Of a stretch of DNA of 64,000 nucleotides, positions 16,959 to 26,155 are shown piece by piece (position 1 is the stretch's first letter; the number at the start of each line of letters is the position of its first letter). The stretch covers positions 40,358 through 104,357 of the forward strand of contig JAQCEY010000002.1 of NCBI GenBank assembly GCA_027620075.1, read 5' to 3'. The DNA is from Pseudomonadota bacterium (lineage in GTDB: Bacteria > Pseudomonadota > Alphaproteobacteria > Rickettsiales > UBA6187). A program made the translations under genes and the position numbers. The notes beneath the pieces were generated by a model. The model ran no database searches and was not told the DNA's origin. It saw only the letters and a list, made by a program, of their open reading frames with translations.

Positions 16959-18032
16959 ATGCGTATAGGTAATTTAGTTTCCCTTTCATTTTTGTTGTGT
17001 TTTTTATGTTCATGCAGCCTTTTCGGGGATAAACTAACCCTAAAAGAAGCAAGCTTTGAGGAGATTTCGGGCTGGCAGGACGATAGCCATAACGATGCTC
17101 TGATATCTTTTTTACAATCATGCAAAAAGTTCGAATCACTGCCCGAAGACAGGCTTGCGCATAATAGCGGCGTAGCAGGTACATATGGCGACTGGAAAAA
17201 GGTCTGCCGCAATGCCGTTTCAGGACAATATTCCGACCCGAAACTCTTTTTTGAATCTAATTTCAAACCCTATCTTGCCAGAAACTGGTGGGATACAAAA
17301 GGAACTTTTACGGGATATTATGAAATTGAATTAAAAGGCAGCAGGACTCGCAACGGCTCTTACCAATACCCTCTTTATTCTAAGCCGTTTGACCTTGAAG
17401 ACGGAAACAAATATTACAGCCGAAAACAAATAGAAAAAGGTGCATTAGCCGGAAAGGGCTATGAAATTGCATGGGTTGACGACCCTGTACGGGCTTTTTT
17501 CCTACATGTTCAGGGGTCGGGGCGTATAAAGATGGACGACGGCTCGGTAATGAGGGTAGGCTATAACGGCAAGAACGGGCATAAATACGTTTCTATCGGT
17601 CGCTACCTGATAGATAAGGGCTATATTGACGAAGAAGAGATGTCGGCTCAGGCAATAAAAAAATGGCTATATCTGAACCCCGATAAAATGGTAAAAGTCC
17701 TAAATGAAAACCCTTCATATGTATTTTTCCGTGAACTTGGTCATGACGGAGGACCTATCGGCGGTCAGGGAGTACCTTTAACGCCTATGCGTTCGCTGGC
17801 GATAGATAAGCGTTTCGTACCATATGGTGCTCCCGTTTGGGTTGATGTGCGTCTAAAAGGAGAGAGTGAAAAAGAATTCAAAAGCCTTCTTATAGCTCAG
17901 GATACGGGTGGGGCGATAAAAGGCCCTGTGCGTGGCGACCTGTTCTTCGGATATGGCGATGAGGCGGAACACCTTGCAGGCTATCAAAATAACGTGGGCC
18001 ACTATTTCATATTACTCCCGAAAAATTTATAG
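16959..18032 (+). CDS. mltA: membrane-bound lytic murein transglycosylase A (lipoprotein)
   Basis: 357 residues. The signal sequence ends in a Leu-Cys-Ser-Cys lipobox (around residue 20), so it is an outer-membrane lipoprotein. The MltA domain (about 85-255) contains Phe-Thr-Gly-Tyr-Tyr-Glu and Phe-Leu-His-Val-Gln-Gly-Ser-Gly-Arg. A 3D domain with Ala-Gln-Asp-Thr-Gly-Gly-Ala-Ile-Lys-Gly holds the catalytic Asp. It cleaves peptidoglycan to anhydromuropeptides. It follows the Tim44 gene and precedes two tiny genes and the Smr gene, the classical alphaproteobacterial order. Confidence 0.94.
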   Translation: MRIGNLVSLSFLLCFLCSCSLFGDKLTLKEASFEEISGWQDDSHNDALISFLQSCKKFESLPEDRLAHNSGVAGTYGDWKKVCRNAVSGQYSDPKLFFESNFKPYLARNWWDTKGTFTGYYEIELKGSRTRNGSYQYPLYSKPFDLEDGNKYYSRKQIEKGALAGKGYEIAWVDDPVRAFFLHVQGSGRIKMDDGSVMRVGYNGKNGHKYVSIGRYLIDKGYIDEEEMSAQAIKKWLYLNPDKMVKVLNENPSYVFFRELGHDGGPIGGQGVPLTPMRSLAIDKRFVPYGAPVWVDVRLKGESEKEFKSLLIAQDTGGAIKGPVRGDLFFGYGDEAEHLAGYQNNVGHYFILLPKNL

Positions 18033-18119
18033 AAAAATGTATTTTTGCAATAAAGTTGCAACAAAACATCTATATTATATCGTTATGATACTTGCATTAT
18101 AACAGAGCGGGAGTTTAAA

Positions 18120-18362
18120 ATGGGCTTATTTTCAAAAACTGATAAAGATACCGGTGAAGTTGCCAAGGAAGCCGTAAAACAAACAAGCGACAACGCTAAA
18201 GAGGCACTCGGTTTTAATAAAGAAGAAAAAGGAGATATTAAGGAATTAGCTAAAGAGGCTAAAAAAGTCGGAGAAGCATTCGGAACTCAAGCAAAAGAAG
18301 CTAAAGGTTATGACGCTCCTGCAAATAACGCTAAAACTCCTGAAAAAGAACTAGCAATATAA
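18120..18362 (+). CDS. small lysine/glutamate-rich protein of unknown function
   Basis: 80 residues, highly charged, predicted helical and soluble, with repeated Lys-Glu-Ala segments (Ala-Lys-Glu-Ala-Val-Lys, Leu-Ala-Lys-Glu-Ala-Lys). A strong GGGAG precedes the ATG, and the next gene starts 6 bases after its stop, so it is very probably translated. I do not recognise a family. The composition resembles small stress or late-abundance type proteins, but no function can be assigned. Confidence 0.65.
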   Translation: MGLFSKTDKDTGEVAKEAVKQTSDNAKEALGFNKEEKGDIKELAKEAKKVGEAFGTQAKEAKGYDAPANNAKTPEKELAI

Positions 18363-18368
18363 CGTTTT

Positions 18369-18626
18369 ATGTTAGACATATTATCAAATATAGGAAACAT
18401 CCTCGGAAGCATTACTAAAGCATCTGTTGCCACAAGTGCTTTAAAGGACGTTGCCGACCCGGCAGAAAAATCCGAAAAAGGGGATATAGGCTCCGTTGTA
18501 GCAGGAGGAGGCTTTCAAAAGCTAGCCGACACCTTGCGTGAGGGCGGCGTGACCGAGCAAAAGGACGGAGTTTCAACATCTGCCCCCAATGTTTCACAGG
18601 AGCAAGATAAAGGGCTTAACAGATAA
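18369..18626 (+). CDS. small hypothetical protein, coupled to the preceding small gene
   Basis: 85 residues: a mildly hydrophobic N-terminus (Leu-Asp-Ile-Leu-Ser-Asn-Ile-Gly-Asn-Ile-Leu-Gly), then a polar Gly/Ser-rich region. No clear binding site is seen, but it starts 6 bases after the preceding stop and could be translated by coupling. No family is recognised. Confidence 0.5.
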   Translation: MLDILSNIGNILGSITKASVATSALKDVADPAEKSEKGDIGSVVAGGGFQKLADTLREGGVTEQKDGVSTSAPNVSQEQDKGLNR

Positions 18627-18707
18627 TAGTCCTATAATGCACACTTCCTTCGAACGCTCCTTATTTTCTATATTAAATTCCTATAAAGTTTATGTTATAG
18701 TAACAAT

Positions 18708-19259
18708 ATGGAAGAAGAAAATAATTTAACAGATGAAGATTTGGAGCTTTGGTATTATGTAAGTAAGACCGTCGAGCCTTTACACGGCAGAGAACCTGTC
18801 GAACCTCCCGCCCCTCAACCTACCGACACTTCCATAAAAACCGAAGCAAACCTTGAAGACATCGAAAAACTAATTTCACAGATGCAACAAGCCAAAATAT
18901 CCACTCCCCGGTATGATTATATAAAACACGGAACAATGTCCGGCGTAGACAAATCTACAGCGAAAAAACTTACGGGAGGCAAATTCCAAATAGATGCAAG
19001 CCTAGACCTGCACGGCAAAACTCAGGACGATGCTTTGTATTTGCTTCGTAATTTTATCAACAGCTCATATAGCTCGGGAAAACGCAATGTTCTGGTGATT
19101 ACCGGAAAAGGTGCGAACAATGACGGTATTTTAAAAAATCAGGTTCCTCGCTGGCTTAACAATGACGGCTTACGAGAGCGTATTATAATGTTTTCCCACG
19201 CAAAGCCAAAACATGGCGGTGATGGTGCTTTATATGTATTGTTAAGAAAAAATAAATAA
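18708..19259 (+). CDS. Smr-domain protein
   Basis: 183 residues. The C-terminal half (about 95-180) is a Smr domain with Leu-Asp-Leu-His-Gly-Lys-Thr, Val-Leu-Val-Ile-Thr-Gly-Lys-Gly and a His-Gly-Gly-Asp-Gly-Ala-Leu-Tyr-Val end. The N-terminal half is acidic and proline-containing. Smr domains are found in nucleases and in MutS2; stand-alone ones are mostly uncharacterised. It completes the mltA-Smr neighbourhood typical of alphaproteobacteria. Confidence 0.88.
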   Translation: MEEENNLTDEDLELWYYVSKTVEPLHGREPVEPPAPQPTDTSIKTEANLEDIEKLISQMQQAKISTPRYDYIKHGTMSGVDKSTAKKLTGGKFQIDASLDLHGKTQDDALYLLRNFINSSYSSGKRNVLVITGKGANNDGILKNQVPRWLNNDGLRERIIMFSHAKPKHGGDGALYVLLRKNK

Positions 19260-19304
19260 TTACCCCGTATAATAATTAATACATAAAATGATTTTACAGG
19301 ACTT

Positions 19305-20060
19305 ATGGTTAATGAACAAAATAACAAGGGCTTTACGTTAATTGAGCTTTCCATTGTTATCGTAATTATCGGATTGATAGTTGCAGGAGTAGTCGGCGGA
19401 CAGGCAATCGTCCGTCAGGCAAAGGTACGTGCTGTAATTTCCGATTATAACCAAACTTTATCATCTATAAACGCATTTAACCTTGAATATAACGGACTAC
19501 CGGGCGATTTTAACAGAGCCGCCGCATACGGCATAGGAGGTGATGGTGATGGTAACAAAAAGATACAAGGACAAACCGTTGAGGGTTATTACGCATGGCA
19601 ACATCTGTCGAATGCAGGATTAATAAGCGGCTCTTATACCGGATTAGACGCAGGCAATCCCGACTATCAGATGGGTATAAACATTCCGGGCTCATCATAT
19701 GGAGGTAGCGTTGCGATACATTTATCTTATATAGGATCTGTAGGGAGCAATTGCCTGACCTTAGTTACACTTCCTTTATTTGGAGTTATAAACGAAACAA
19801 ATGTGATAACTTTCGGTGCAATTGAAAATGCACCTTCAGGCTGTCCAAGGGATGGTTTTCTACGGGTGTCGGAAGCACATGGAATCGATACTAAAATTGA
19901 TGACGGAAGTCCTGATTCAGGAATAATGTTCAGTGCAAATACCAGAAATCTAAATGTTAACGGTGACCGCTGTGTCGATAATCGCGTTCAGGGTACAGGT
20001 GGTGCAAATTATGACTTTGATGAAGAAGGTAACGATTGCAGAATCCTGTTTAGATTTTAA
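19305..20060 (+). CDS. prepilin-like protein (paralogue A)
   Basis: 251 residues. A class III signal with Lys-Gly|Phe-Thr-Leu-Ile-Glu-Leu (cleavage after Gly, Glu at mature position 5) is followed by a 20-residue hydrophobic helix. The mature region has Tyr-Asn-Gly-Leu-Pro-Gly-Asp-Phe about 60 residues in, and a C-terminal Asp-Cys-Arg-Ile-Leu-Phe-Arg-Phe. The same Leu-Pro-Gly-Asp motif and terminal Cys-x-x-x-Phe-Phe pattern recur in the other prepilins of this window. It would be processed by a prepilin peptidase and incorporated in a pilus or pseudopilus. No assembly genes are adjacent. Confidence 0.85.
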   Translation: MVNEQNNKGFTLIELSIVIVIIGLIVAGVVGGQAIVRQAKVRAVISDYNQTLSSINAFNLEYNGLPGDFNRAAAYGIGGDGDGNKKIQGQTVEGYYAWQHLSNAGLISGSYTGLDAGNPDYQMGINIPGSSYGGSVAIHLSYIGSVGSNCLTLVTLPLFGVINETNVITFGAIENAPSGCPRDGFLRVSEAHGIDTKIDDGSPDSGIMFSANTRNLNVNGDRCVDNRVQGTGGANYDFDEEGNDCRILFRF

Positions 20061-20993
20061 TTACGACAGCTTCTTTTCCACCACGTCCCAGAAAATCGTC
20101 TCCAAACGAGTATCATTCAATCTGTTTATCGCCTGAATACCCGTTGGCGAGGTAACATTTATCTCTGTCAGATATCCGTCTATTATATCAATGCCCGTCA
20201 AAATTAACCCACGCTTTTTAAGCTCGGGTTTAAGTGCATCACATATCTGTTTTTCTCGAGCTGTAAGCTCTGTTTTTTCACCATGCCCACCTTGCACAAA
20301 GTTAGATAATATACTCCCCTGTTCGGGAACTCTGTTTACCGCTCCGGCAACCTCACCATCTATCAAAATAATTCTTTTATCCCCCTTATGCACATTTTCA
20401 ATGAATTTTTGTGCTATGATAGGAGTTTTGTATTTATCTATGAGTTTATCGGCTATTTCTTTGAGGTTTTTCTCTATCTTGAAAACGTCCCTGCCACCAT
20501 GTGCGTATAGAGGTTTCAGGACTATTTTACCATGTTCTTTTTCAAAATTTTCAATTGAACTGATATCGGCAGATATCAGGGTTGGAGGCATAAATTCGGC
20601 AAAATCGGTCACGAATATTTTTTCAGGGCAGTTCCTGACTTGCATAGGGTTATTTATCACCAAGACATCATCGGATATTTTGTCCAGAATATATGTGTAC
20701 GTCAGATAGTTCATGTCATATGGCGGGTCTTGTCGCATAAGCACCACGTCCATACCTTTAATAGCTATGGTTTGTCGGTTGCTTAATTCAAAATAATCCT
20801 TTTCCCGCCTATATAATGAAAGCTTTTGAACATTCGCAAAAACCTCTCCGTTTTGAAGAAACATTTGTTGCGGCTGATAATAAAGCAGCTCATACCCTCT
20901 TTTTTGGGCTTCTAACGCTAAAACAAATGTTGTATCGCTATTTATATTTATAGATGCGATATCGTCCATCTGCACCGCTATTTTCAGTGACAT
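20061..20993 (-). CDS. gshB: glutathione synthetase
   Basis: 310 residues with the ATP-grasp fold. The N-terminal domain opens Leu-Lys-Ile-Ala-Val-Gln-Met-Asp. The Arg-Gln-Asp-Pro-Pro-Tyr-Asp-Met-Asn-Tyr motif is diagnostic for prokaryotic GshB. Val-Leu-Lys-Pro-Leu-Tyr-Ala-His-Gly-Gly and a C-terminal Glu-Ile-Asn-Val-Thr-Ser-Pro-Thr-Gly provide ATP and metal ligands. It joins gamma-glutamylcysteine and glycine. It follows the BON gene with a 2-base gap, so it is likely co-transcribed. gshA is not in the window. Confidence 0.95.
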   Translation of the reverse strand: MSLKIAVQMDDIASININSDTTFVLALEAQKRGYELLYYQPQQMFLQNGEVFANVQKLSLYRREKDYFELSNRQTIAIKGMDVVLMRQDPPYDMNYLTYTYILDKISDDVLVINNPMQVRNCPEKIFVTDFAEFMPPTLISADISSIENFEKEHGKIVLKPLYAHGGRDVFKIEKNLKEIADKLIDKYKTPIIAQKFIENVHKGDKRIILIDGEVAGAVNRVPEQGSILSNFVQGGHGEKTELTAREKQICDALKPELKKRGLILTGIDIIDGYLTEINVTSPTGIQAINRLNDTRLETIFWDVVEKKLS

Positions 20994-20995
20994 AT

Positions 20996-21586
20996 TTATG
21001 ACCTGCTAGCATCAGTCTTTAATATTGCATGGTTAACTACTTTTTGAACTCCTTTTACCATACTTGCAATAGTCGTTACCTTGTTAAGCTCGTTTGCGTC
21101 CTGAGCTATTCCCATAAGGTAAACAACTCCGTCCACCACCTCTATTGAGTAATTGACCGAACGCACGCCTTTTTCCAGCAGCAATCTGCTAGATATCTGG
21201 GTTTTAATCCACTTATTCTGCACTATATCGGTAAGGCTGTTTTCATCTTTTATCGTAATATCGTTAATCACTTCCACCACTCCCTTCGGCTTCCATGCCA
21301 GCCTTACGGCATCTATCCTTGTTTCGGTGGAATTAACGGTTCCGGTAAGATGCACTCTTCCTTCTATTACTTCAACCGAAATACCTGCCAACAGGTCTTT
21401 GGATTTTTCCTCATTAACATATAGCTGTTTTATTTTCCAGAATATTGCCGTATCGTCTAACGCCTTACCTGCCGTCCTTTCCTGTACTGCAACCGTACCT
21501 ACCGTTGCTACCGAACCCAGCACCGCCGTTTCTACGCACGAGCTTGTCAAAAGCATTGCCGACATTAAAAATATTATTTTTTTCAT
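20996..21586 (-). CDS. BON-domain lipoprotein (DolP/OsmY-like)
   Basis: 196 residues. A signal sequence with a Leu-Thr-Ser-Ser-Cys lipobox (Cys at about 17) is followed by two BON domains (about 50-115 and 130-190), each with the Val-x-Gly-x-Val-x-Leu-x-Gly pattern (Gly-Arg-Val-His-Leu-Thr-Gly-Thr-Val; Gly-Val-Val-Tyr-Leu-Met-Gly-Ile-Ala). The two-BON lipoprotein layout is that of DolP (YraP), which helps maintain outer-membrane integrity. It is upstream of gshB. Confidence 0.87.
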   Translation of the reverse strand: MKKIIFLMSAMLLTSSCVETAVLGSVATVGTVAVQERTAGKALDDTAIFWKIKQLYVNEEKSKDLLAGISVEVIEGRVHLTGTVNSTETRIDAVRLAWKPKGVVEVINDITIKDENSLTDIVQNKWIKTQISSRLLLEKGVRSVNYSIEVVDGVVYLMGIAQDANELNKVTTIASMVKGVQKVVNHAILKTDASRS

Positions 21587-21621
21587 AACTACCCTACTTG
21601 CTTTTATTTGTTATTCTCACT

Positions 21622-22254
21622 TTATTTCCGAATCGGCATAAATATATTCTCAAATTCTCTTTTCAACACTTCATCAACTTTTTCTTTAGGAACATTTATA
21701 CCTAATTTTTCCAAAGATGTAACCCCATATTGTGAAATGCCGCATGGAACTATTCCTTCAAAATGGGAAAGGTCGGGGTTTATATTAATAGCTATACCGT
21801 GATAAGTAACCCATTTTCTTACTCTAATACCTATTGCTGCTATTTTTTCTTCAGTTCCTTCATTTTCTACCCAGATACCTACCCTTCCCTGCCTTCTTTG
21901 ACCGTCCACGCCAAAAAAATTTAAGGTGTTTATTATCCATTGTTCCAGATCGAAAATATATGCTTTTATGTCCGTTGCCTGACGTTTTTTTAAATCCAGC
22001 ATTACATATACCACCCTTTGTCCCGGACCGTGATAGGTATATTGTCCTCCCCTGCCCGTTTGATATACGGGGAATTTATCCGCCTCCAGCAAATCATGTT
22101 TGGCGGCACTGCTTCCTGCCGTATACAAAGGCGGATGTTCGGTAAGCCATACAAGCTCATCAGATGTTCCCGATATAATACCGGCAACGGTTTTTTCCAT
22201 AATATTCAGCGATTCGGGATAGTCCTGCAAACCGTCGCTTATAAGATATTGCAT
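21622..22254 (-). CDS. lipB: octanoyl-[acyl-carrier-protein]-protein N-octanoyltransferase
   Basis: 210 residues from the ATG at 22254. A GTG at 22296 would add 14 unusual residues; family members usually begin near Leu-Ile-Ser-Asp-Gly as here. Motifs include Glu-His-Pro-Pro-Leu-Tyr-Thr-Ala-Gly, [13 protein letters not shown], and Val-Pro-Cys-Gly-Ile with the catalytic Cys. It moves octanoate from ACP to lipoyl domains, which LipA then sulfurates. lipA is not nearby. Confidence 0.95.
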   Translation of the reverse strand: MQYLISDGLQDYPESLNIMEKTVAGIISGTSDELVWLTEHPPLYTAGSSAAKHDLLEADKFPVYQTGRGGQYTYHGPGQRVVYVMLDLKKRQATDIKAYIFDLEQWIINTLNFFGVDGQRRQGRVGIWVENEGTEEKIAAIGIRVRKWVTYHGIAININPDLSHFEGIVPCGISQYGVTSLEKLGINVPKEKVDEVLKREFENIFMPIRK

Positions 22255-22376
22255 ATTATCTTGATTAGAATGAAATTTATTGCTAATAGTTCTCACCTAC
22301 CAATATAATATTTTTATGACTTTGTAAAATTTATTAAGTTATTTTGTCATAACTAATATTTATGCATGCGGAAAAT

Positions 22377-22465
22377 GCGACCGTGGCGGAACCGGTAGAC
22401 GCGCAGCGTTGAGGTCGCTGTGCCTTTAATTAGGCGTGGAAGTTCAAATCTTCTCGGTCGCACCA
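22377..22465 (+). tRNA. tRNA-Leu, anticodon GAG
   Basis: A class II tRNA of 89 bases with a perfectly paired 7-bp acceptor stem (GCGACCG / CGGTCGC), discriminator A and encoded CCA. The anticodon stem CAGCG/CGCTG encloses loop TTGAGGT, giving anticodon GAG (Leu, CUY codons). A long variable arm (GTGCC...GGCGT) and a T arm with GTTCAAATC are present. Confidence 0.95.
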
Positions 22466-22603
22466 TACTTTCAAAATGCTTTTCATATTTTTAATTTATG
22501 CCTAACACCCCCATACGGGCAATAAAGATATCATTGGATTTCACCTCCTTTCTATGCTAGAAAACCTTTGCGTACACTTAAATATAAGGATTCGGAGCAG
22601 AAA

Positions 22604-24001
22604 ATGTCGGAAGATAAAGTCGAGATAGAAAAAGATGACGCTTCTGCCGCAGCTAATGAGTCTTACGGTCTTTCCGACGAGCAGTCCAAAGAGTTGCTGG
22701 AGGCTTTAGAAAACAAGCAGCGTTCCGTTGTAAAGGGGCTTGTAGACCCTCTGCATAGTGCCGATATAGCGGATTTCATTGAGAAAATATCGCCCGAACA
22801 ACGCAGAAGCTTTGTAAAATATATCCGTAAAGATTTTGCTCCCGAGATATTGGTTGAAATAAACAATAGTGCAAAAGAAGATGTAATCGGGGTCTTGGGG
22901 GCAAGGAAAAGTGCCGAGGCGATAAATACGCTGGAAAATGACGACGCTGTTGAGGTTATGGAAAACCTGACAGAAGCCGGTCAGCAGGTGATTTTGGGAG
23001 AAATGCCTGAAAACAAGCGTGAACAGATGGAAGAGAGCCTGTCTTTCCCCGAAGATAGTGCGGGGCGTTTACTTGACAAAAAGATAGTTTGTGTTCCTGA
23101 ATTCTGGACTGTAGGTCAGACCATTGATTTTTTGCGTTCCAACAAGGACTTACCGAGGGATTTTTACCAAATATTCGTTTCCGACCCAAAAATGAAGCCT
23201 GTCGGCGGAGTTTTACTAAGCCATATCATGTGTTCAAACCGCTCTGTTAAAATAAAAGACATAATGAGCGAAAACCTAAAAACCATAAAAGCGAATATGG
23301 ATCAGGAGGAAGTGGCTTTCATATTCAGGCAGTACGGTCTGGTTTCTGCACCCGTGGTAAATGAAGACGGGCGTATGATAGGTATTATTACCGTTGACGA
23401 TATCGTACACGTAATAGAAGAAGAGGCTCAGGAAGATATCCTGCGTTTAGGCGGTATATCCGAAACCGACATACATACCGGCTTTGCAGAAACCACCATG
23501 AGCCGCTTTCCATGGCTGATAGCCAATTTAGTTACCGCTATAATTGCGTCTATCGTTATCGGTCTTTTTGAGGAAACTATAGAAAAACTTGCCGCCCTTG
23601 CGGTTTTAATGCCGATAGTTGCCTCAATGGGAGGTAATGCCGGAACCCAGTCAATTACCGTTACCGTGCGTGCGATTGCCACTAAAGAACTGACATCAAC
23701 CAACATGATGCGTGTGGTAAAAAAAGAACTGATGGTAGGTGGGTTGAACGGTATTATGTTCGCTGTAATAACCGGCATATTGTCTTATGCGTGGTATGGA
23801 AATGCCGGTTTAAGCCTAGTATTTGCCGTTGCCACCATATTCACCTTGCTGCTTGCCGGATTATCAGGTGCTTTAGTTCCCGTAGGGCTGGTTAAGCTAG
23901 GCGTTGACCCTGCAATAGCATCAAGCGTTTTGCTTACTACCATTACCGATATCGTGGCTTTCGGGGTGTTTTTAGGCTTTGCTACTATGATATTATTTTA
24001 A
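22604..24001 (+). CDS. mgtE: magnesium transporter MgtE
   Basis: About 465 residues from the ATG at 22604, which has GGAG at a good distance; an upstream TTG at 22568 is less likely. The N-terminal helical superfamily domain (His-Ser-Ala-Asp-Ile-Ala-Asp-Phe) is followed by two CBS domains (about 155-275) and five membrane helices. The pore region has Pro-Ile-Val-Ala-Ser-Met-Gly-Gly-Asn-Ala-Gly-Thr-Gln, and Thr-Thr-Ile-Thr-Asp near the end. It is a dimeric Mg2+ channel gated by cytoplasmic Mg2+. No Mg-responsive riboswitch is apparent upstream. Confidence 0.95.
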   Translation: MSEDKVEIEKDDASAAANESYGLSDEQSKELLEALENKQRSVVKGLVDPLHSADIADFIEKISPEQRRSFVKYIRKDFAPEILVEINNSAKEDVIGVLGARKSAEAINTLENDDAVEVMENLTEAGQQVILGEMPENKREQMEESLSFPEDSAGRLLDKKIVCVPEFWTVGQTIDFLRSNKDLPRDFYQIFVSDPKMKPVGGVLLSHIMCSNRSVKIKDIMSENLKTIKANMDQEEVAFIFRQYGLVSAPVVNEDGRMIGIITVDDIVHVIEEEAQEDILRLGGISETDIHTGFAETTMSRFPWLIANLVTAIIASIVIGLFEETIEKLAALAVLMPIVASMGGNAGTQSITVTVRAIATKELTSTNMMRVVKKELMVGGLNGIMFAVITGILSYAWYGNAGLSLVFAVATIFTLLLAGLSGALVPVGLVKLGVDPAIASSVLLTTITDIVAFGVFLGFATMILF

Positions 24002-24042
24002 TCTCTTTCAGGTTTAACTCCTCGAAGCTTGCTTCGTATAAT

Positions 24043-24123
24043 TTAAGTTGCAAGTAGCAAGTTGTAAGTTGTAAGTTGCATCTTAAGTCAGGCATCACTT
24101 GTAACTCGCTACTTGCAACTTAA
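24043..24123. repeat. inverted repeat after mgtE
   Basis: TTAAGTTGCAAGTAGC (24043-24058) is perfectly inverted at 24108-24123. Between them are three tandem AAGTTGT/AAGTTGC units. It lies between the convergent mgtE and mic60-like genes and could terminate either one. Nothing else is seen in this gap. Confidence 0.75.
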
Positions 24124-24145
24124 CTGCTCCGTAGTAGTTTACTTA

Positions 24146-25258
24146 TTACCCCTCAATTTGAGCAACCTTGTTACTTACATGGATAAATATTTCCTCGGAA
24201 GCTTTCTTGGATTCTACAAAAGAATTAGCGTCTTTTAACCAGTTTGAAATTAATATTCTTGAATCACCTCTTAATTTTTCAGCTTCTTCTATAGCTTTTT
24301 CCACATTACCGTTTTTTAGTGCCTTTATTCCTCTGGCTATTATATCCTCTGTTTTGTTACCGGTCTCATTAGCCTCTATTTTTCGTATCTGTACAAGATT
24401 AGACAATTTTAATGTCAATCGGTCAACAACAGTCGGTGCGTCCTTACTATTTCTGCTAACATTCAATATTTCATCGGCGATATCATCAAAATCTTTAGTT
24501 AGCTTTTCTATATTAACAATTCCGTTCCTTGAATTTTCTTCTAAAATCGAAATGCTATATTTTAGTTCGGAATTTTCTCCGGCAAAGAACTTGAAAGCTC
24601 GCAATTCCTGTTCGAAACTAACCGAATTATTCACGGCTTCCCGTAATTTCACTGCGGATAGAACCAGATTATTGGAAAAAGTGTTTAACTTTGCCTGTTC
24701 AAGCTGTTCGCTGACGATATCTATTTTTTCTTCTAAGAAAGCCGTCCGGTCGCTAACATCGTTGAGTCCCGCCGATATTGCTTGGCTATCATACGCCATC
24801 TTCTCATATTCTTCAGGCGTTAAAGAATTTTGAACAACTTCTTTTTTATCTTCTTCAACTGTGAGCAAGTCCGACAACTCTTCAACGACCTCATCTGAAG
24901 ACCCCTCGTCTTTTTTGGCAAAGATATCTTCATCTTCAGAATATTTTTCGGCAAAAACCTGCATATCTACGGATAGTTTTTCAATACGCCTGTCAGCGTC
25001 TTCAATCTTTCCCGTAAGTACTTTGTTTTCTACTTCCAGATTATTTATCTTGTCACCGTTTTTCTCGTTATCAGATAACAGAGCAGATATTTTTTGCGAG
25101 GTTTGAACATACTGAAATGACAATCCTCCTATAACCGCCCATGTAATAACGAAAAGAAAATTAGTTACCCTGTTTTTTGTTTTCGGACTTGTTTTATCAT
25201 CCGTTTTTTTCTCAGACTCTATTTTTTCAACCTTATCTTCTTTTTTATTTACAGCCAT
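24146..25258 (-). CDS. Mic60/mitofilin-like (HemX-type) membrane protein
   Basis: 370 residues. A charged N-terminus and one membrane helix (about 30-50) are followed by a coiled coil (about 55-110) and a C-terminal helical region (about 170-360). This architecture, directly downstream of hemD, matches the alphaproteobacterial Mic60 homologues (COG4223, Rhodobacter Orf52) that shape intracytoplasmic membranes and are linked to heme-synthesis genes. Sequence identity in this family is low, so the call rests on architecture and context. It is 18 bases after hemD, so co-transcription is likely. Confidence 0.7.
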   Translation of the reverse strand: MAVNKKEDKVEKIESEKKTDDKTSPKTKNRVTNFLFVITWAVIGGLSFQYVQTSQKISALLSDNEKNGDKINNLEVENKVLTGKIEDADRRIEKLSVDMQVFAEKYSEDEDIFAKKDEGSSDEVVEELSDLLTVEEDKKEVVQNSLTPEEYEKMAYDSQAISAGLNDVSDRTAFLEEKIDIVSEQLEQAKLNTFSNNLVLSAVKLREAVNNSVSFEQELRAFKFFAGENSELKYSISILEENSRNGIVNIEKLTKDFDDIADEILNVSRNSKDAPTVVDRLTLKLSNLVQIRKIEANETGNKTEDIIARGIKALKNGNVEKAIEEAEKLRGDSRILISNWLKDANSFVESKKASEEIFIHVSNKVAQIEG

Positions 25259-25276
25259 ATTAACGCCCTTTTTTAC

Positions 25277-25975
25277 TTAAATCAGATTAGCAATATTTTT
25301 CATATCGAAGTTTTCCAAAACTATAACTTCTTTAAAACTCTGTTTTGATATAACATTTTTAATGTTTTCACTCAAACAAAAGCAAGTTGTATTTTTAAAA
25401 TCATATTTACCTGCTTGTTCCGCAAATACTTCGGCGGTTCTTTTTGAAAAGAGAAAAACATAATCAAATTTTTTATCTTCAAAGTATTTTTTACATTTTG
25501 AGGATATTTTTTTGACAGGCATTGAACTATATACCACCACCCTTGTTAATTTAAAGCCTTCCGGCTTTAAGTCGTTAGCTATTATATCACCCGATATATA
25601 TAACAAACCGCCATCTCTAGGGGAAAAATTCTTTTCTATATATTTTTTAAGACTTTCAACATTCCCTTTAGAAGAAAACACTTTTTCAAATCCAAGTTCT
25701 TTTGCCGCCTGTGCGGTTTTTTCACCTACGGCGACTATATCTTTTTTTGTATAACCTACGGCTCTAACCGCATTAGCACTGGTTGCAACCATTAGCTGAC
25801 AGCTATCCAGATACGGGTGTATCACTTTATTGGCATTTTGATAAAACTGAATTTCTAAAAACGGCTCTATAAAGCTCTCAACCCCGATTTTTGCAAGATC
25901 TTCTTCAAACTTCTTAGAATCTATATAAGGTCTTGTAACCAATGCCAGTTTTTTTTCTTTAACCATTTTTTTCAT
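25277..25975 (-). CDS. hemD: uroporphyrinogen-III synthase
   Basis: 232 residues of two-lobed HemD fold. The N-terminal Leu-Val-Thr-Arg-Pro and Ala-Thr-Ser-Ala-Asn-Ala-Val-Arg-Ala motifs, Ala-Val-Gly-Glu-Lys-Thr-Ala and Leu-Phe-Ser-Lys-Arg-Thr-Ala-Glu are characteristic of this otherwise weakly conserved family. It inverts and closes hydroxymethylbilane to uroporphyrinogen III, the substrate of HemE. hemC, usually upstream, is not here. Confidence 0.88.
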   Translation of the reverse strand: MKKMVKEKKLALVTRPYIDSKKFEEDLAKIGVESFIEPFLEIQFYQNANKVIHPYLDSCQLMVATSANAVRAVGYTKKDIVAVGEKTAQAAKELGFEKVFSSKGNVESLKKYIEKNFSPRDGGLLYISGDIIANDLKPEGFKLTRVVVYSSMPVKKISSKCKKYFEDKKFDYVFLFSKRTAEVFAEQAGKYDFKNTTCFCLSENIKNVISKQSFKEVIVLENFDMKNIANLI

Positions 25976-26155
25976 GAGAATTTATTTTTAGTTGAAATTA
26001 TACTTAAAAATTCCGTTAAGTAAATTCAATCTAAAATCTTTTTTACTCCCTTTTTCTCAACCCAGAAGAAAAATATGCGCATTACTCTCAATTTTTAATT
26101 GATTAACTTCACAAAACAAATATTTTGAATTAAAAAGTTAAAACATAAACGTATT

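Noticed and set aside
22466-22603. Mg2+ riboswitch before mgtE
   Set aside because: No M-box-like conserved elements were seen in the 138 bases between the tRNA and mgtE.
24043-24123. CRISPR-like array from the AAGTTG repeats after mgtE
   Set aside because: The units are 7 bases, contiguous and part of one hairpin, with no spacers.
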